Of a stretch of 64,000 nt of DNA, positions 24,401-36,760 are shown in pieces (the stretch's first letter is position 1; the number at the start of each line of letters is the position of its first letter). The notes under the pieces were generated by a model. It saw nothing but the letters and a program-made list of their open reading frames with translations. It searched no databases and was not told where the DNA came from. Source of the stretch: Paralvinella palmiformis (taxonomy: Eukaryota > Annelida > Polychaeta > Terebellida > Alvinellidae); contig JAODUP010000187.1 in NCBI GenBank assembly GCA_025642065.1, positions 1 through 64,000 of the forward strand, in the 5' to 3' direction. Made by a program: the position numbers and the translations under genes.

Positions 24401-27400
24401 TATAAAGATACATCAATAGCCAGCAACATATTTCTATAAAAAGCATCTCTCTCTGTGTCTCTGCCTAATGTGTGCAAATGTACAAATTAAAACTGTTATT
24501 TTTCAGTTAATGAACAGCCTGTCCTGAAAGCAGATGCAATTAAATATGTTATGGTATTTAGGAATCAGGTAATAAATATAAAACCATATTTTCTGATATT
24601 AATATATTCAATGTTTTGGAAGAAGCAAGATTTGTAACTCATTCTGGAGATGTTTAGTAAATATTTAATATATATAAAATTAGTTCTGTAATTTTGATGT
24701 GTATTTTATTTTGACTGGTTAATATTAGAGTCAAAGATTTGTGTGATTGCAGTTACCACATGAAGTACTGGTGGTCGCCATGCCATTACTGGTACATTTT
24801 CTAACAGCTACCAGTCATGTTGTCCATAGCTACTCCGCATGTGCCATAGAAAAACTGATGACAGTTAAGTCAGCTGATGGCCAACCAGCGTAAGTCTAAT
24901 TACCTTTTACCCTGAAGAATAGCTATGAATTTGTCATTTTGAGAGATAATTAAAGGTTCATTTTAATTAATGTCTTACTGTACAGGTTACTAACATTGTG
25001 ATTTATTCAAATGAATTTTGTAAAGGTTGAAAAAAGCCGATTTAGCTTCATGCAGTGAAGCTTTGCTGACTAATCTGTTTAATGCCATGACATTACCTGG
25101 CTCAGAGGAGAATGAGTATATTATGAAAGGTATCAGATTATAGCTCTATCTCAGTGTGTGTGTGTGTGTGTGTGCGTGTGCGTGCGTTTGTTATACATTG
25201 ATAAAAACATTTGTTGTCATGTAGCTTAATATTTAAACAGTTTGTTGTCAATACCTTACAACAGTTTCATTATTTTATCCATGGGGGATGTTGTCATCCA
25301 GAAGATGTTTATCTGCTTTATATTTTCTTCTAGCTATAATGAGAACATTTTCACTACTACAAGAAGGTATCATACCTTATGTAGCTACACTTGTCACAAG
25401 ATTAACTGAAAAACTTGTTCAAGTTAGTAAGGTGAGTGAATTATTATTGTATACATGGCACATAAAATTAGTGTTTGTTTGTTCATAGATCCATTTTTTT
25501 AACATCCATTTTTTTAATTTTCATGTTTAAACTGTAATATCATGACTGGGTTCTTTTTCTTTTAAGGTCTTTGAAACATTATGAAAAATTACCTGATGTT
25601 TTAGTTTGTGAATGAAGATTTCAAATGAAGTCTTTGAAAGTTTGTTAATTTAGACTGCTTGTCAGGCTTTTGTTTCTGAAGATTAGTCTCCTAGCATAAT
25701 TGGACAATACACAAAGCATGTGTAACATCCACTTGTTGACCACAAATTATTGCAGACATAGGTTGTTTCATGTGGGAGGATTTTCATGACTTACTAGTAT
25801 AGATGTTGGCAATTTGGTGGGAGTGAATTAGTCTAAATGAATATCTTCATGAAGTGGTTGCATCAATTTAGTGGAACCAACTCGTTTATTAAATATCTCA
25901 TTATTGTACAGTGCACATGAAATGTATCACCTAAAATTGTAATGGAATGTATCCAAGTGATGTCTATTTTATGGTTAAAAGAGACTAGTTTTCCCACTTC
26001 GTCTTTGATTAGGAACAGGGCAATGTCACAAGAAGTGAGGTCGCTCAGGTTTAAGCGAAGTTGAACATCATTGAAATTTAAAGATTTAAATTGTTACATG
26101 ATAGGATGGGTAAAACCTGTTATCTCTGACAAATACAAATATTGTTACATGATGGGATGGGTAAAACCTGTTATCTCTGACAAATACAAATATTGTTACA
26201 TGATGGGATGGGTAAAACTTGTTATCTCTGACAAATACAAATATTGTTACATGATGGGATGGGTAAAACCTAATATTTTAATCTGAAATGACTGTCTTTT
26301 GACATAGTGAAGTTAATCAGTGGCCAAACTTTATATGAGGTCATTTTGTAAGCAATGACACATCGATGTCAGTAGTAAATGTTGGAAGATTACTAATGCC
26401 ATTCCCCAAAGGTGAGACTGTTTGATCTTTACGTATGCCAAACAGTTTGGGAACAATGAAACAACTAGGAGAAATAGTGTTGGTTCCACAATTTAAGATT
26501 GTGGCAATAGGTAGCCAGAAACATGATAAGGCAGATGATATTAGTTTAGTTGGGGGATCCAGATGAGATGATATTTGGTTATATTGAGCTGGAAGAGAAA
26601 AAAGGATGTTGAACTCCATCAAGGATATTGGTACAAGAGCCTGATTAATTGATCATTTTGGTTGCACATCTATTTTTCAGCCCAAAGTTATACCTGTACG
26701 TATAACTGATCCTTTCCAGTGTTTGTATTTGGACTGCCAAAAAAATGGCAGGACTGATATTAACCAGAATATATTAGGGATATTTGGAAGAGTAGATCAT
26801 TGGCTCACTCTCCAATAACTGTCAGAGAGTTTAGGATGTTAACACTTTCAGGACATCGATTATTCTGACCCATATCTGCTCTCCTGTAAGTAGTGGAGGA
26901 TGATCTGTTTTCAGCCGCCCCTTATACAGAGATCACAGTGGAAAAAGTTTTATATGAGTTAACAGTTTGTGTGCTAGCCTTGTTTAGTGTTTTCTTCGTA
27001 ATGTAGCGAAAAAATTAAATCAGGCAAATCACCAACAGACAGTAACATCAGCAGTTAGATGGCATCCGTTGAGACACTGCATATTTCTACTCTTCTGTGC
27101 TCTGTACCAAACTGAGTTTTAGTTTTGTAACCTGTGGTATTGGATATTTTTTATGTGAATTGTGACCCATGATAAATAAAGTAAATTTAGTTGCTTTTTG
27201 CTTGCAGAACCCTAGCAAGCCACACTTTAATCACTACCTATTTGAGTCAGTGTGTATTGCCATAAGGAACACCTGTAAGGTTAACCCTGCCGCTGTCACA
27301 AGTTTTGAGGAAGGTCTCTTTCCCCCATTCCAAGATATACTTCAACAAGACGTACAAGGTAAATATATTGTGTAGTGGCAATTCCTTGATGAGAGATTCT

Positions 27401-27525
27401 TTATATCATAGTTAAAACTATTTTGTGTTTTACTTTTGAAATGCAACTTGGAAGTTACAGCTGTTTAATATTTCAGTTTTTTATCTGATGTTTCTTGGAA
27501 CATTATAATGCTTTAGATAGCTCAA

Positions 27526-27566
<41 letters not shown>

Positions 27567-30500
27567 TAAAATGATGTTATCATCGTGAAATATTTGTTAA
27601 CATTTTGAAGATAAAGAATGTCAGTTCTGTATGAGGTATTTATTGCTTTGTTTCCTCCACAGAGTTCATTCCATACGTGTTCCAGATTTTGTCATTGTTA
27701 CTGGAAATGCACGCAGACTCAATACCTGAGCCATACATGGCCCTATTTCCTCACCTCCTATTGCCTGTGTTATGGGAGAGGCCTGGCAACATACCACCTC
27801 TAGTTAGACTTCTACAGGCTTTCATAGAAAGGGGAGCCAAACAAATACAGCAAGATAAAATGGTATGTTTTTAATTGAAAATCTCTCTCTCTCAATAATT
27901 ATTCACAGTATGTTCTAATAAATTTGGAATGAGAATTGATCTTTATTGAACACTGTCAGTATTTACTTCAAAGCCAAGAAACTAAATGATAGGATTATAT
28001 TAATTTTACATCTTTTTTTAATTAACAAAGTTATCATTAATCTCTGTGATTGTGTTTTACTCCACCTGTGTGCTTCTACACTATGAAGTAACTTACTGGT
28101 GTGTATACCATTACTCCATTAGCTGCAGACTCCCAAATTTGTGAGGTGTTTTTTTAATAAATTTTGTTTATTTTCTGCCAGCCCGGTTTGCTGGGAATAT
28201 TTCAGAAGTTGTTGGCTTCAAAAACCAATGATCATCAAGGGTTCTACTTATTGGGCAGTATTGTCCAATATATGCCACGGTAAACTCCATTGTCTTAATG
28301 CATTGGTGTTGTCGTTTTGTTTATTCCGTCATTTTGTTTATTCTGCGCATAACTTAATCTGATCCTTAGACCACTGCTCTTTTTCCTTACAGTGATGTTG
28401 TTAATCAATACATTAAACAAATATTCATACTGCTGTTTCGGAGACTTCAGAGTTCAAAAACTACAAAATATGTCAAAGGTAAGTAGGTGCTTTTTTCATA
28501 TGAAAAGGGTGTTATCAGTCATGTACCTATGACAATTATTTGATATTTCTCTGGTATTAATACTATTATTGTTGTGTTTGTATTGTATTAATAATTATAC
28601 ACTGGTTACCTTTCAGTTCTGTTAGTGTTTCTTGGCTTGTTTTCAATCAAGTTTGGTGCCACTCAACTAATTGAGATAATAGAAGGCATACAAGAAAAGT
28701 ATGTATCAATTTTATTTAGATTTTCTTAAAGCTGACTGGGATTGTTTACAGTCGAAATAAGGTAAAACCAATGGGTTTTTAAAATAATATCCACTTAAAA
28801 GTATATAATTTCGCAGCAATGCAGGATACTTCGAAGTGCCCCAAATGGTATCTCATTCATTGAATAGGGTCACCTTAACTGATATACCTAGAGTTGAATA
28901 TTGAAACAAAGTCCTTGTATTTTCTGTTGCCAGATCCTGAACACTTACACTAGTTTGGTGCCTTATTTTTTTCAGCTGATTGACCATTAAATGTAACATT
29001 TAGTTCTATTTCATGTATTAGACAAAGCTTGATGACACTAATCTTTGTAAATGTGTGTTTAGGAAATGAAGGTGACTTTACCCTTAAAACTGGCTCATTG
29101 ACTAAATCACAACAAACTAATATGAGAGAGTTGGTTGTTTAATAGTTCTAGATCTCTTTCTTGTAAGTATCTTGGTTATCTACTAAAATCAAGTAATACC
29201 GATTTATGGACAGCTTTGGCTTATCGTGAAGTCGATTTCTAGTGACATCACTAGAAAGTCTCCAAGAAAAGCTAGATCTTGGTTTTACAACTTCTGTTAC
29301 TCTACCATTGATCAAGAATATGTGAAGACTGAATACGTCCAATCACCAATATATTACATGAACATGTACAGCTAAAATAAATGTAAAATACGTTATTTAC
29401 AAACAATTATTTTGATATTTTAACCCTTGTTTTGTCTAAAAAGACAGGTTTGCTGTGATCATTTATTTTCCAGTAATTTGTTTTCGTTACTTGTCCACAT
29501 TATTTTTCTAGTTGGATCTTTAGAAAATTGATGCAGTCTTAATGTAAAAGATTATATAATATATGACACCCTATAATGGACAGTCATGACGTGCCATTGT
29601 TGTGTAGCTGATGTGACTAGTTTTAATCAGCATACAAAAAATATGAACAGATATTTGAATTTTTCTATATCTAGAATTTGCGAGCACATTCCTCTAATAG
29701 CTGGATCCCAAATCTAGAACTTAGCTCTCCCCACCTGGGTTGTGTCTACTGGCAAGAACTGGGACAAACCACTTGTCAAAATGGCATTAACTTAGATTAA
29801 TATATTGTCAGTGAGTGAATCTTTGACTAAGTTTAGGATTATCAGTCACTAAAAATAACAAACAAAGGGAAATATAATTACTTCTTTGAGGTTTGTTGAT
29901 ATCGGTGTGTTTCAGTAATATAGAATTAAATAATTAATTAGATAGGTGTAGTATAGAAGTGTCTTGAGTTTCTGGTCTTTAAAATAATCCATATATCATA
30001 GTAGAAGTATCAGACAGAATTCACAAGGTCGTGATATTGTGTTGTGGGATCTGCATTATTAAAATTGCGAAATGTACAATATGTAAATAAATTGTGATGA
30101 AATCCTATTCTGGAAAATAGAGTGCAGTGTAGAACTAAATAGATTAATGTATCTTTTTTTATAGTTTTGACCAATTGTTTTTAACGTATCCAGGAAGTAA
30201 TTTAGATTTGTTCTTGTTTTGCTATATCTCGTTATCTGGTTGAATGCCTTTTCATATCGTGTAATTGTTTTTATCGGTATGTTCATGTTTGTTCACTTTT
30301 CCTTTTCCAGAATGTTTGGTATGGTTGTTGAGAAGTTGTTCGTAGCTGAGGCACAGAAGGTGTCTGGAAATATTGAGAGAAAAATCTGTGCTGTTGGCAT
30401 GATAAAAATACTCACGGAGGCTCCCGTTATGTTAAATCCTGACTTTGACAAACTGTGGTAAGATTCAGCATTTATCTAATGTCTGTGCAACAAGTAGCTT

Positions 30501-31461
30501 AGTAACTGCTTGTAAATTTATTTTGGTAACAAAAAAAGAACTGTAACAAAATGTCAACTTCCCAGCAAATCATTGAGTATATTACCAAAAGATCATTGTG
30601 AAAATTATTGACTCTGTTAGCATGCCTGATCCATTTTGTTAAGGGTTCCCCTGCTGCAGAGTGTAATTGGCTTGTTTGAGCTACCTGCTGATGAGGAGGT
30701 ACCAGATGATGAGCATTTTATAGAAATAGAAGATACAGCAGGTAATTTGGTGGAAACTTGTATTCTCTTTATTAATATTAGAAGCATCTTCCAACGTATG
30801 ACTACCAACCAAGTTAACGCACATGAGTTATGTATGACTCACCTGACTAATATATATCTCAAGTAAATAAGTGGTGTGTTTTGTTTTACCAACTAACAAG
30901 AATCACTGATTTCTTTAATTGATTACCTTTCTTGGTTACCCCAATAGGACAGTAGTTAAGGTATTGCTTTGGCCATATGTCCAAGGTGTGACCAGTGCCA
31001 AGACTAATTGAAGCACTGGCTCAGTCCATTTCCTCCCTTAGGAGCTTTTTATGTACTATTTTGATAATTCTTTGATTAATTTTGTTGATTGAAACTTCTA
31101 TTATATATTTGTAGGTTACCAAGCAGCATTCTCTCAGTTAGCATTTGCTGGCAAGAAAGAACATGATCCGTGTGCTAATATCCAAGATGCGAAGTTATAC
31201 TTAGCTCAGAATCTACAAAAATTATCTTTGGCTCATCCTGGAAAGGTATAACAATTTGACTTGACTGATAATGACTTCAATGTGATAATATTTTGATAAC
31301 ATAATTGTTAATTGCTAGCAGGAGTACTTGCCCTTAGAAACCTTTATATAATTTAATTTGATTTATTACAGCTTGGTCCAATGATCACTACTGGCTTATC
31401 AATGGAAGCTGGAGTTTTTCTGCAGCAGTATCTCACTGCAGCTGGTGTAAAGCTTGTATAG
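15451..31461 (+). CDS. CSE1L: Exportin-2 (CSE1L/CAS), complete, 26 exons
   Basis: CSE1L is the importin-beta-family exportin that, with RanGTP, returns importin-alpha to the cytoplasm. Exons: 15417-15535 (ATG at 15451, good Kozak context), 16263-16408, 16525-16626, 18575-18720, 18955-19045, 19146-19253, 19487-19579, 21310-21477, 21664-21793, 22987-23052, 23207-23316, 23429-23521, 23798-23882, 24507-24568, 24753-24889, 25026-25129, 25334-25431, 27208-27358, 27663-27862, 28182-28279, 28393-28478, 28617-28698, 30311-30457, 30644-30741, 31115-31245, 31372-31461. All junctions are GT-AG and phases join; the coding length is 2907 bases, 968 residues, against 971 in human. It has the N-terminal importin-beta/Cse1 segment (RRGAEKFL, PEQIQKQLSD), the Cse1 core (SLNFQDLPEFFEDNM, SICEKVIVPNMEFR, SDIDTRRRAACDLVR) and the CAS C-terminal region (GLLGIFQKLLASK, GYQAAFSQLAFAGKKEHDP). 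No disabling change was seen. Introns host repeats at 16.7-18.5, 19.6, 20.0-21.0, 21.9-22.6 and 26.1 kb. The poly(A) site was not identified. Confidence 0.97.
16680..18475. mobile_element. 1.8-kb inverted-repeat element in a CSE1L intron (family M5)
   Basis: The left end TATACTGTATATACTCGCG matches, on the other strand, the right end TATACTGTATATACTCGTG, with further matches inward (GTATAAG versus GTACAAG). The interior holds a direct repeat: about 100 bases at 17100-17220 recur at 18180-18300, sharing ATTATTACATAAAGACTG and TGTGAGATCCAAATAACA. No intact transposase frame is seen. It fills most of the intron between exons 3 and 4. Confidence 0.65.
19641..19790 (+). mobile_element. Diverged SINE family 1 copy in a CSE1L intron
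   Basis: Contains the family segments GTGTGTTGGACCACAGATCA, GTGTTTGAATCTCGGTGTGG and TGTGCACAAAAGTGGCCGT, with a deletion in the middle and a damaged A-box region. It is older than the copies with perfect target duplications. Confidence 0.8.
20037..21002. mobile_element. 966-bp inverted-repeat DNA element, family M2, copy 1
   Basis: The ends are GGGCCTGGCCATTAAGCC and, on the other strand, GGTCCCGGCCATTAAGCC, flanked by TA on both sides as in Tc1/mariner elements. A further inverted copy of the end (GGCTTAATGGCCGG) lies only about 80 bases inside the left terminus, so the left end alone can fold into a hairpin. There is no transposase. A second copy in reverse orientation is at 42836-43693. 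Confidence 0.8.
21900..22582. mobile_element. Inverted-repeat DNA element, family M3, copy 2
   Basis: Same orientation as the copy at 12000-12954, with TTTCAAGAGCATCTGGTCTG, GGCTTGAAAATGGCGGC and ATTTAATATGTGGTTGTTCG, ending near TTCTTCTTTTAA. It lies in the intron between CSE1L exons 9 and 10. The left boundary is approximate. Confidence 0.65.
25154..25189. repeat. GT microsatellite in a CSE1L intron
   Basis: GT tract with a few GC interruptions, 25 bases after the donor of exon 16. Confidence 0.85.
26091..26275 (+). repeat. 51-bp tandem repeat, about 3.6 copies
   Basis: Nearly identical units start at 26091, 26142, 26193 and 26244, each beginning TTGTTACATGATGGGATGGG; the last is cut short near 26275. 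The unit length is a multiple of three, so an open frame runs through it, but the array lies inside a CSE1L intron with no splice signals and is not coding in that gene. Confidence 0.9.
27529..27561. repeat. TA microsatellite in a CSE1L intron
   Basis: Pure TA tract of about 33 bases in the intron between exons 18 and 19. Confidence 0.9.
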
Positions 31462-33010
31462 GTTCAACTTGGATGATTTGAAGAACAGACAATTTTCAGT
31501 GTACCTTTCCACAACAGGTTTTCCTTAGAAATAATATTTGAACACATCATGTAGATAAATAAGCCATTGCTAAAATATTGTCTTGGTATATTATGTTAAT
31601 AGACTGGTAGAATTCAGAAAATGTCTGGTTATATTCTGTTGGTATTGTGGTACAATTGAAATTGTCACCTTTGTTCTGTTCCTGAAGAAACATGCACCCC
31701 TTTTAATAACTGAGCCTTTCAGGAGGCCAAGATCATGCGTACAACAAAGTGATAACTGTGGTTCAGTTCCATCCCTACTAATTGCTTGTTGTCTTATCAC
31801 ATAGTGATATAATGAACAAACATTAAGTATTCTTATGCTATAATAATGTCTGTATGTACAGTAAAAACTGGTGACATCTTTGTATTTTATATTTCATGAT
31901 GAACTGTGCTTAATACAATACTTATTCACTAAATTTGATAGATGATCGTGTTAAATAGCAGTGTCTGGGATTATCTCGAAATACATTTAGCATTGTGACA
32001 TCATTGTAAAAAAAACACTATTGGATATTAATCCTGAGGAATAATTTGTGATGGCCACAAAGCTGGTGAAGCACATCACTTTTCCTGTTTGGTAGAGGAT
32101 TATATGGAAGCTTTTTAACAAAACGTCTTGATTTTGACTTCAGAACTGAAAATTATTAGTGTTTCTGTGAAGTTTTCTTTACTATAATGGAGGGTTTTGT
32201 CTACATGTCAACAACAGCATGCTTTCTATTTTTTTTTGGTAGTGTAATTATGTTATCTACTTTGTTATTTAAAAGTGACATCAGCAAACTTTAAAGAGCT
32301 GTATGTGTGAAATTGGTAATTTACTTGATAGTTAGGTTATTTATTGAAAAGTAACTTGATTCTCTACTTTAGTAAAAACAATTGTAACATCTATCGTGTG
32401 GTTTGTTAAGTGTAGATTTTTAATGATGACACTGTCTTCTGGTGGATTTAATGAAGCCTGTGGATAGATGAAGTGAGTTCTTTTGTCTGACTCTGTAGTT
32501 ATTTGGAAATATGTGTTTATTTTGTAATTTACATGAATTAATAACTTTTTGCAATGATAAAAATTAAGACTGTGTGTGTGTGTGTGTGTGTGCACTGCTT
32601 CAACTGGCCATAAATAATGAAACATTGATAGAATAAGATGAATGGCTTGATTAGAGAGTTCTTTGGATAAACACAAGTATATCTACTGAATACTATGATC
32701 ATATTTTGCAACAGTTAGAATCCAAGAAATGTGATGTGTATTTGGGCACAGACCAAACGTTTCACGATGCTAAAATTAACACACAACTGAATTATTCAAA
32801 ATATTTTTCTTCCAACAATAACAAGCAACACGAATCACTAAAATTACAGCTACTATTATTGACAATATATATATATATATATATGTCAAATGCAAGAAAC
32901 TGCACAATATTATATCCTGTGTAATAAATTCGTATTTCAGATAATCTGCCAATATTTAAATTCACTAGGAAAAAAATAGCCAGCAAACCTTGAGGAACCA
33001 CTCAAAATTA
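31462..33010. other. CSE1L 3' untranslated and intergenic sequence
   Basis: Follows the CSE1L stop codon. The first part is presumably 3' untranslated region, but I could not place its end: no clean AATAAA sits near the stop. There is a GT tract near 32573-32592 and a TA tract near 32864-32883. No gene is seen. Confidence 0.5.
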
Positions 33011-33379
33011 AAAGTCACTCGCAGATAACAAGGTCAAAATAATAAAAAACTAAATTAAAGATAAAGAAGTATTTAATCAGTATAGACCAGTGTCATTGCC
33101 ATGTATATAAAAATGTTAGAAAAGTTTATTCATAAAAGATTATTTTACTTTTGAATGAAGTTTTCTAGAAACGTCAATATGGATTTCAGCACGAGCAATG
33201 ATATTGTTACGTCTTTGGAAAATAAACAACTTACACTAGCTGTACGCCTGGACCTCTCCAAGGCTTTTGATACGATAGATCATATGACATTATTAGCCAA
33301 ACTGGCCCATTATGGTGGCGGGGGGGGGGAATAGAAGTCGATACTTACAGTTCAATGATAATAATAGAAGTGACGATCC

Positions 33380-33955
33380 TTTTAAGTGGCTTAGGTATCT
33401 GAAATGAGGGAAATGCATATGGTCTCTAATTTACAGCTTCACCTTGTCAGTTGCCTGGTTAGAAGAATAACTCCTACCCTAGTGTCACGCCCGGTATTCG
33501 GAACTCCCGCACAGCATCACCATGAGTAAGGTTTTAGGTTTTGTTGTTCGGGAGAATCCCCAGGCTGTCGCTTAATCAGCACAGCCTCTAGGTTGGAGTG
33601 GTTGAGAAACCTCCTCCCCCACCACTCACAGGGGAGCAGTACGGAAAGATTGAGCCGAAATACCCTGAGGGTGGTCACTGCCAGAGTGTTTTACGTCCAC
33701 AGGGGGTTTTTAACGTCCCCCTTTATTTTAAATAATTCAGTGGAGACGGCAGCGCCATTTAACGTGGTCAGCCACCCACGATGTAGTGAGCCGAGAAATT
33801 AATCCCTGGAAAAATTTCGACCTATTACCGGGTTCGAACGTGCGACCGTTGGCACCAGTGCCGGGTGCTTAACCGCTAGGCCACCGGAGCTCACTACGAT
33901 GAGTAAGAAAGTCCTATGCTCTTATACCCACTAGGCCATTGAGGCGGATAGTCAA
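33380..33955 (-). mobile_element. Second tRNA-like SINE, host of another SINE
   Basis: On the minus strand, the head near 33953-33900 reads GCCTCAATGGCCTAGTGGGT and the continuation after the inserted SINE (below 33531) reads GGGAGTTCCGAATACCGGGC, a plausible B-box region. The two halves join across the SINE family 2 copy at 33531-33896. The 3' end is uncertain. Confidence 0.5.
33531..33896 (-). mobile_element. tRNA-derived SINE, family 2, long form
   Basis: The minus-strand head carries GGTGGCCTAGCGGTTAAGCA and a B-box GTTCGAACCC; the body includes CAGGGATTAATTTCTCGGCT and ends near AACAACAAAA. The short duplication ATGAGTAAG occurs at 33522-33530 and 33899-33907, consistent with retroposition. 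It contains a stretch of about 50 bases that the 35863-36167 copy lacks. Confidence 0.85.
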
Positions 33956-35317
33956 TCACATATTGATATAATAACATACGGAGTACCCCAGGGTACGGTA
34001 CTTTTTGTCATTATTTAAACAAATGATTTTCCTAAAAATTTGAAACCAATTTTTTATTTGCCGCTGAAACAACGATATTTCAATCATCAAATAATACGGA
34101 AACGTTATACAAATCCATGAATGAAGAACTAAAACATTGGAAGATTTGTTTACGGCAAAAAATTATCATTGAATGCTAGTAAAACGAACTACATATTATT
34201 CCGATATTTTAATTGGCCTCAAAATCTAAATTCCTAGGTATTATAGTTTATTAACACGTAGAATGTAAAGAACATATTTATTTGTGTAACCGAAAAATTT
34301 CAAGTGGTAAGTATGTTCTGAAAAGTCTGAAAAATATTTATTGTCTGTATCATTATTAATGGCCATATATTATATCATGATACACCCTTATCTATCTTAC
34401 TGAATAATGCTTTTGGGTTCAGGATGTAAACGACATCTGTATAAGATTGAAGTTTTACAACAACAAAAACCATTTGAAGTCTACACAAGACTAGGTTCAA
34501 TGAACACACGATGTTATTGTTCACACGAGTAAAATATAATCAAATATTAACGATTTATACAAATATTGATATTCATGTATAATTACTACCAAAACAATTT
34601 GGCATCGCCTCTACGTTCATTGTTTACCAGGAACTGTGAGATCCATGGACATTAAACTAGATGTCGCAATGATCCCCGCGTCTTAGTAAACACTTAATGA
34701 CAAAATACTTTATTTGTCAATGACCTGAGTTATGGAGTGCGCTTCCTTCAAACATAAAAAAAGGAAATCTGTTTCATCATTTAAGTGACAATTAAAAAAC
34801 ATGTATATAAATGTGTATGCAAATTGAACAAGGTTTACTTCTCGAACGGTTGGTCAAAATGGGCCATCAACTTTATGATTAACCTCTACCGCCCGGGGTG
34901 TTCGGGCTTTACTCTTGTATTATATGTATTGTGGCATATAAGTTGTTGTTAAACATTATAATTCAATTGTCATGATCCTATCAGCATAAGAGAGAAAGGT
35001 CAGTCGTGAGTTCATTGTGAATGTTGGCAGGTTTTCAATATTGTTGTGCATTTTGATGTTATTTAGTACGATATATTTCATGTACTGGTAAATTATTTAC
35101 ATCCTCATGTGCATGAACTTTTACTGATCAAGATGATATATAATTACTAATATTGTATTTGTGGATTTCTGCCATATTTCGATGATTTTATTATCGGAAT
35201 ATTGACATAGGATTTATAATACAATAACTCAGCAATGAGTGGATATTAACTCACACCTGTACAATTAGCTCAGTGCGGGCGATATACATATCAAGGCTCA
35301 CCCGCTATATAATAGTA

Positions 35318-36760
35318 ATGAGTCCAAACAGTGGCAACACCAAGAACTATCGTGCTGTGCCAGTGGGGCGCAAACTAGGAATATTTACACAATGGTCCCT
35401 ATGCAAAGATCAAGGGAATAAATATGACAGTAACTGCTACAAGGGTTTTGATAACCTAGATGAATGTGTCGGCTTCCCTGAGGACAATGGAAGCCATCAA
35501 GGGGATCATCGGATTATTGTGCATCACCACAAAAGTAGTATGTGATTGGTTGACTTCAAATCAACCCTTAGTAACTCCACAGAGCCTGGACAGATCTCTC
35601 TAGCCGAAATAGCATCATCTGATGATGTAAGCGTATCACACGAACATTCCCTGGACTTACTTCACCCGGACAATGCTGAAGATAGCCAGGACACTCTGAA
35701 TAAACTACCATTGGAAACACATACGCGTTCTACACCGTACTCTATGGAACCGCATGAAGGCGTGCTTCGACAACCTACAGGACGGCAAACTAATACACAG
35801 GCATGTGAAACATATCATCATACAAATATATATACCAATTGTCAATAAATATCTAACAAAGTGAGCTCCGGTGGCCTAGCGGTTAAGCACTCGGCACTTA
35901 GTGCCAACGGTCGCAGGTTCGAACCCCGTAAGAGGTCGAAACTTTTCCAGGGATTAATTTCTCGGCTCACTACATGGTGGGTGGCTTACCACGTTAAATG
36001 GCGCTGCCGTCTCCACTGAATTATTTAAAATAAAGGGGGACGTTAAAAACCCCCTGAGGACGTAAAACACTCTGTGAGTGGTGGGGGAGGAGCTTTCTCA
36101 ACCACTCCAACATAGAGGCTGTGCTGATTAAGCGACAGCCTGGGGATTCTCCCCGAACAACAAAACCATATCTAACAAGGGAGGCCGATAAGGCATACAC
36201 ACACAATGAGGAACTCAATACCGAACAACAACCATCTACGTCTACCCAGGATCTGGAACTTCCCTAATTAATACAAATTGTACTTGAGCTTCAGCAGAAG
36301 GTTGACGCCTCGGAGAAAGAGCTCATAGCGGTAAAACAAGACAACAAATCTCTAAATGTCAGCATAGAAGATTTAACTAGAGATGCCCAGTCGACAGAGC
36401 CATTGAATGTGACAGCTCAAAGACGACCAATCACACCATTGAACAGTATGGTCACCACAAATGGACTAATGCACGATGATGATATCAGTAGCTCATCTGG
36501 CCTGAGTGGTGGTGGATCTACAACGGATGACGACAGTGTGTTCCACCCCCACCCCCCAGATAGGTATGCGCGAAAGATTAAACGGCTGGAAAAAAGACTA
36601 AAAACCCTGCAACCAACAGTACCTGAGGACAGTATCCAGCCTCGGAAGGCCGACCTAATTAAGGCTGCTGGTCCAAAACAGAAACATCCTACTGGTGGCT
36701 CTACGAACTTTAACAATCCTGCTCCCTACTGATAAACGAGACCTTTATATTTGGAGAAGT
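35318..36760 (+). pseudogene. LINE ORF1 with RNase H1-type hybrid-binding domain
   Basis: From the ATG at 35318 the frame encodes YRAVPVGRKLGIFTQW, then a Cys-Lys-Asp-Gln segment and YKGFDNLDECVGF. This is the pattern of the N-terminal RNA/DNA hybrid-binding domain of RNase H1 (also seen in caulimovirus protein VI): 'YAV..GR.PGIY.SW.EC...V.......K.F....EA'. One in-frame TGA (35543-35545) is followed by the same frame to about 35848. After the SINE the protein resumes with a heptad-like segment (about 36290-36380), an acidic/serine-rich stretch, and a basic RKIKRLEKRLKTL helix (about 36569-36610). Role is inferred: binding the element's RNA or RNA/DNA hybrid during retroposition. Confidence 0.7.
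35863..36167 (+). mobile_element. tRNA-derived SINE, family 2, inserted in LINE ORF1
   Basis: Starts GTGAGCTCCGGTGGCCTAGC, has a B-box GGTTCGAACCC and ends CCGAACAACAAAACC. It is flanked by ATATCTAACAA on both sides (about 35850-35860 and 36169-36179). It shows ORF1 already existed when the SINE arrived. Confidence 0.9.

Larger units (their letters stand above)
33010..34960 (+). mobile_element. Degraded LINE with nested SINEs
   Basis: Conceptual translation gives reverse transcriptase segments in order: LAVRLDLSKAFDTIDH (about 33236-33285) and the following KLAHYGG, then after an interruption YGVPQGTVLF (about 33975-34010), KLSLNASKTNYILFR (about 34160-34205) and a C-terminal ELWSALPSNIKK motif (about 34730-34765). 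The catalytic YADD box is not recognisable. Frames carry many stops. The order and spacing fit a CR1/Jockey-like non-LTR element whose reading frame was split between 33375 and 33955 by SINE insertions. Confidence 0.75.

Noticed and set aside
26071..26286. Repeat-containing secreted or membrane peptide
   Set aside because: Open frame caused by the 51-base tandem repeat inside a CSE1L intron.
35862..35935. Functional tRNA gene in the LINE
   Set aside because: tRNA-like head of SINE family 2; same head at 33.9 kb, with a shared body and flanking duplication.
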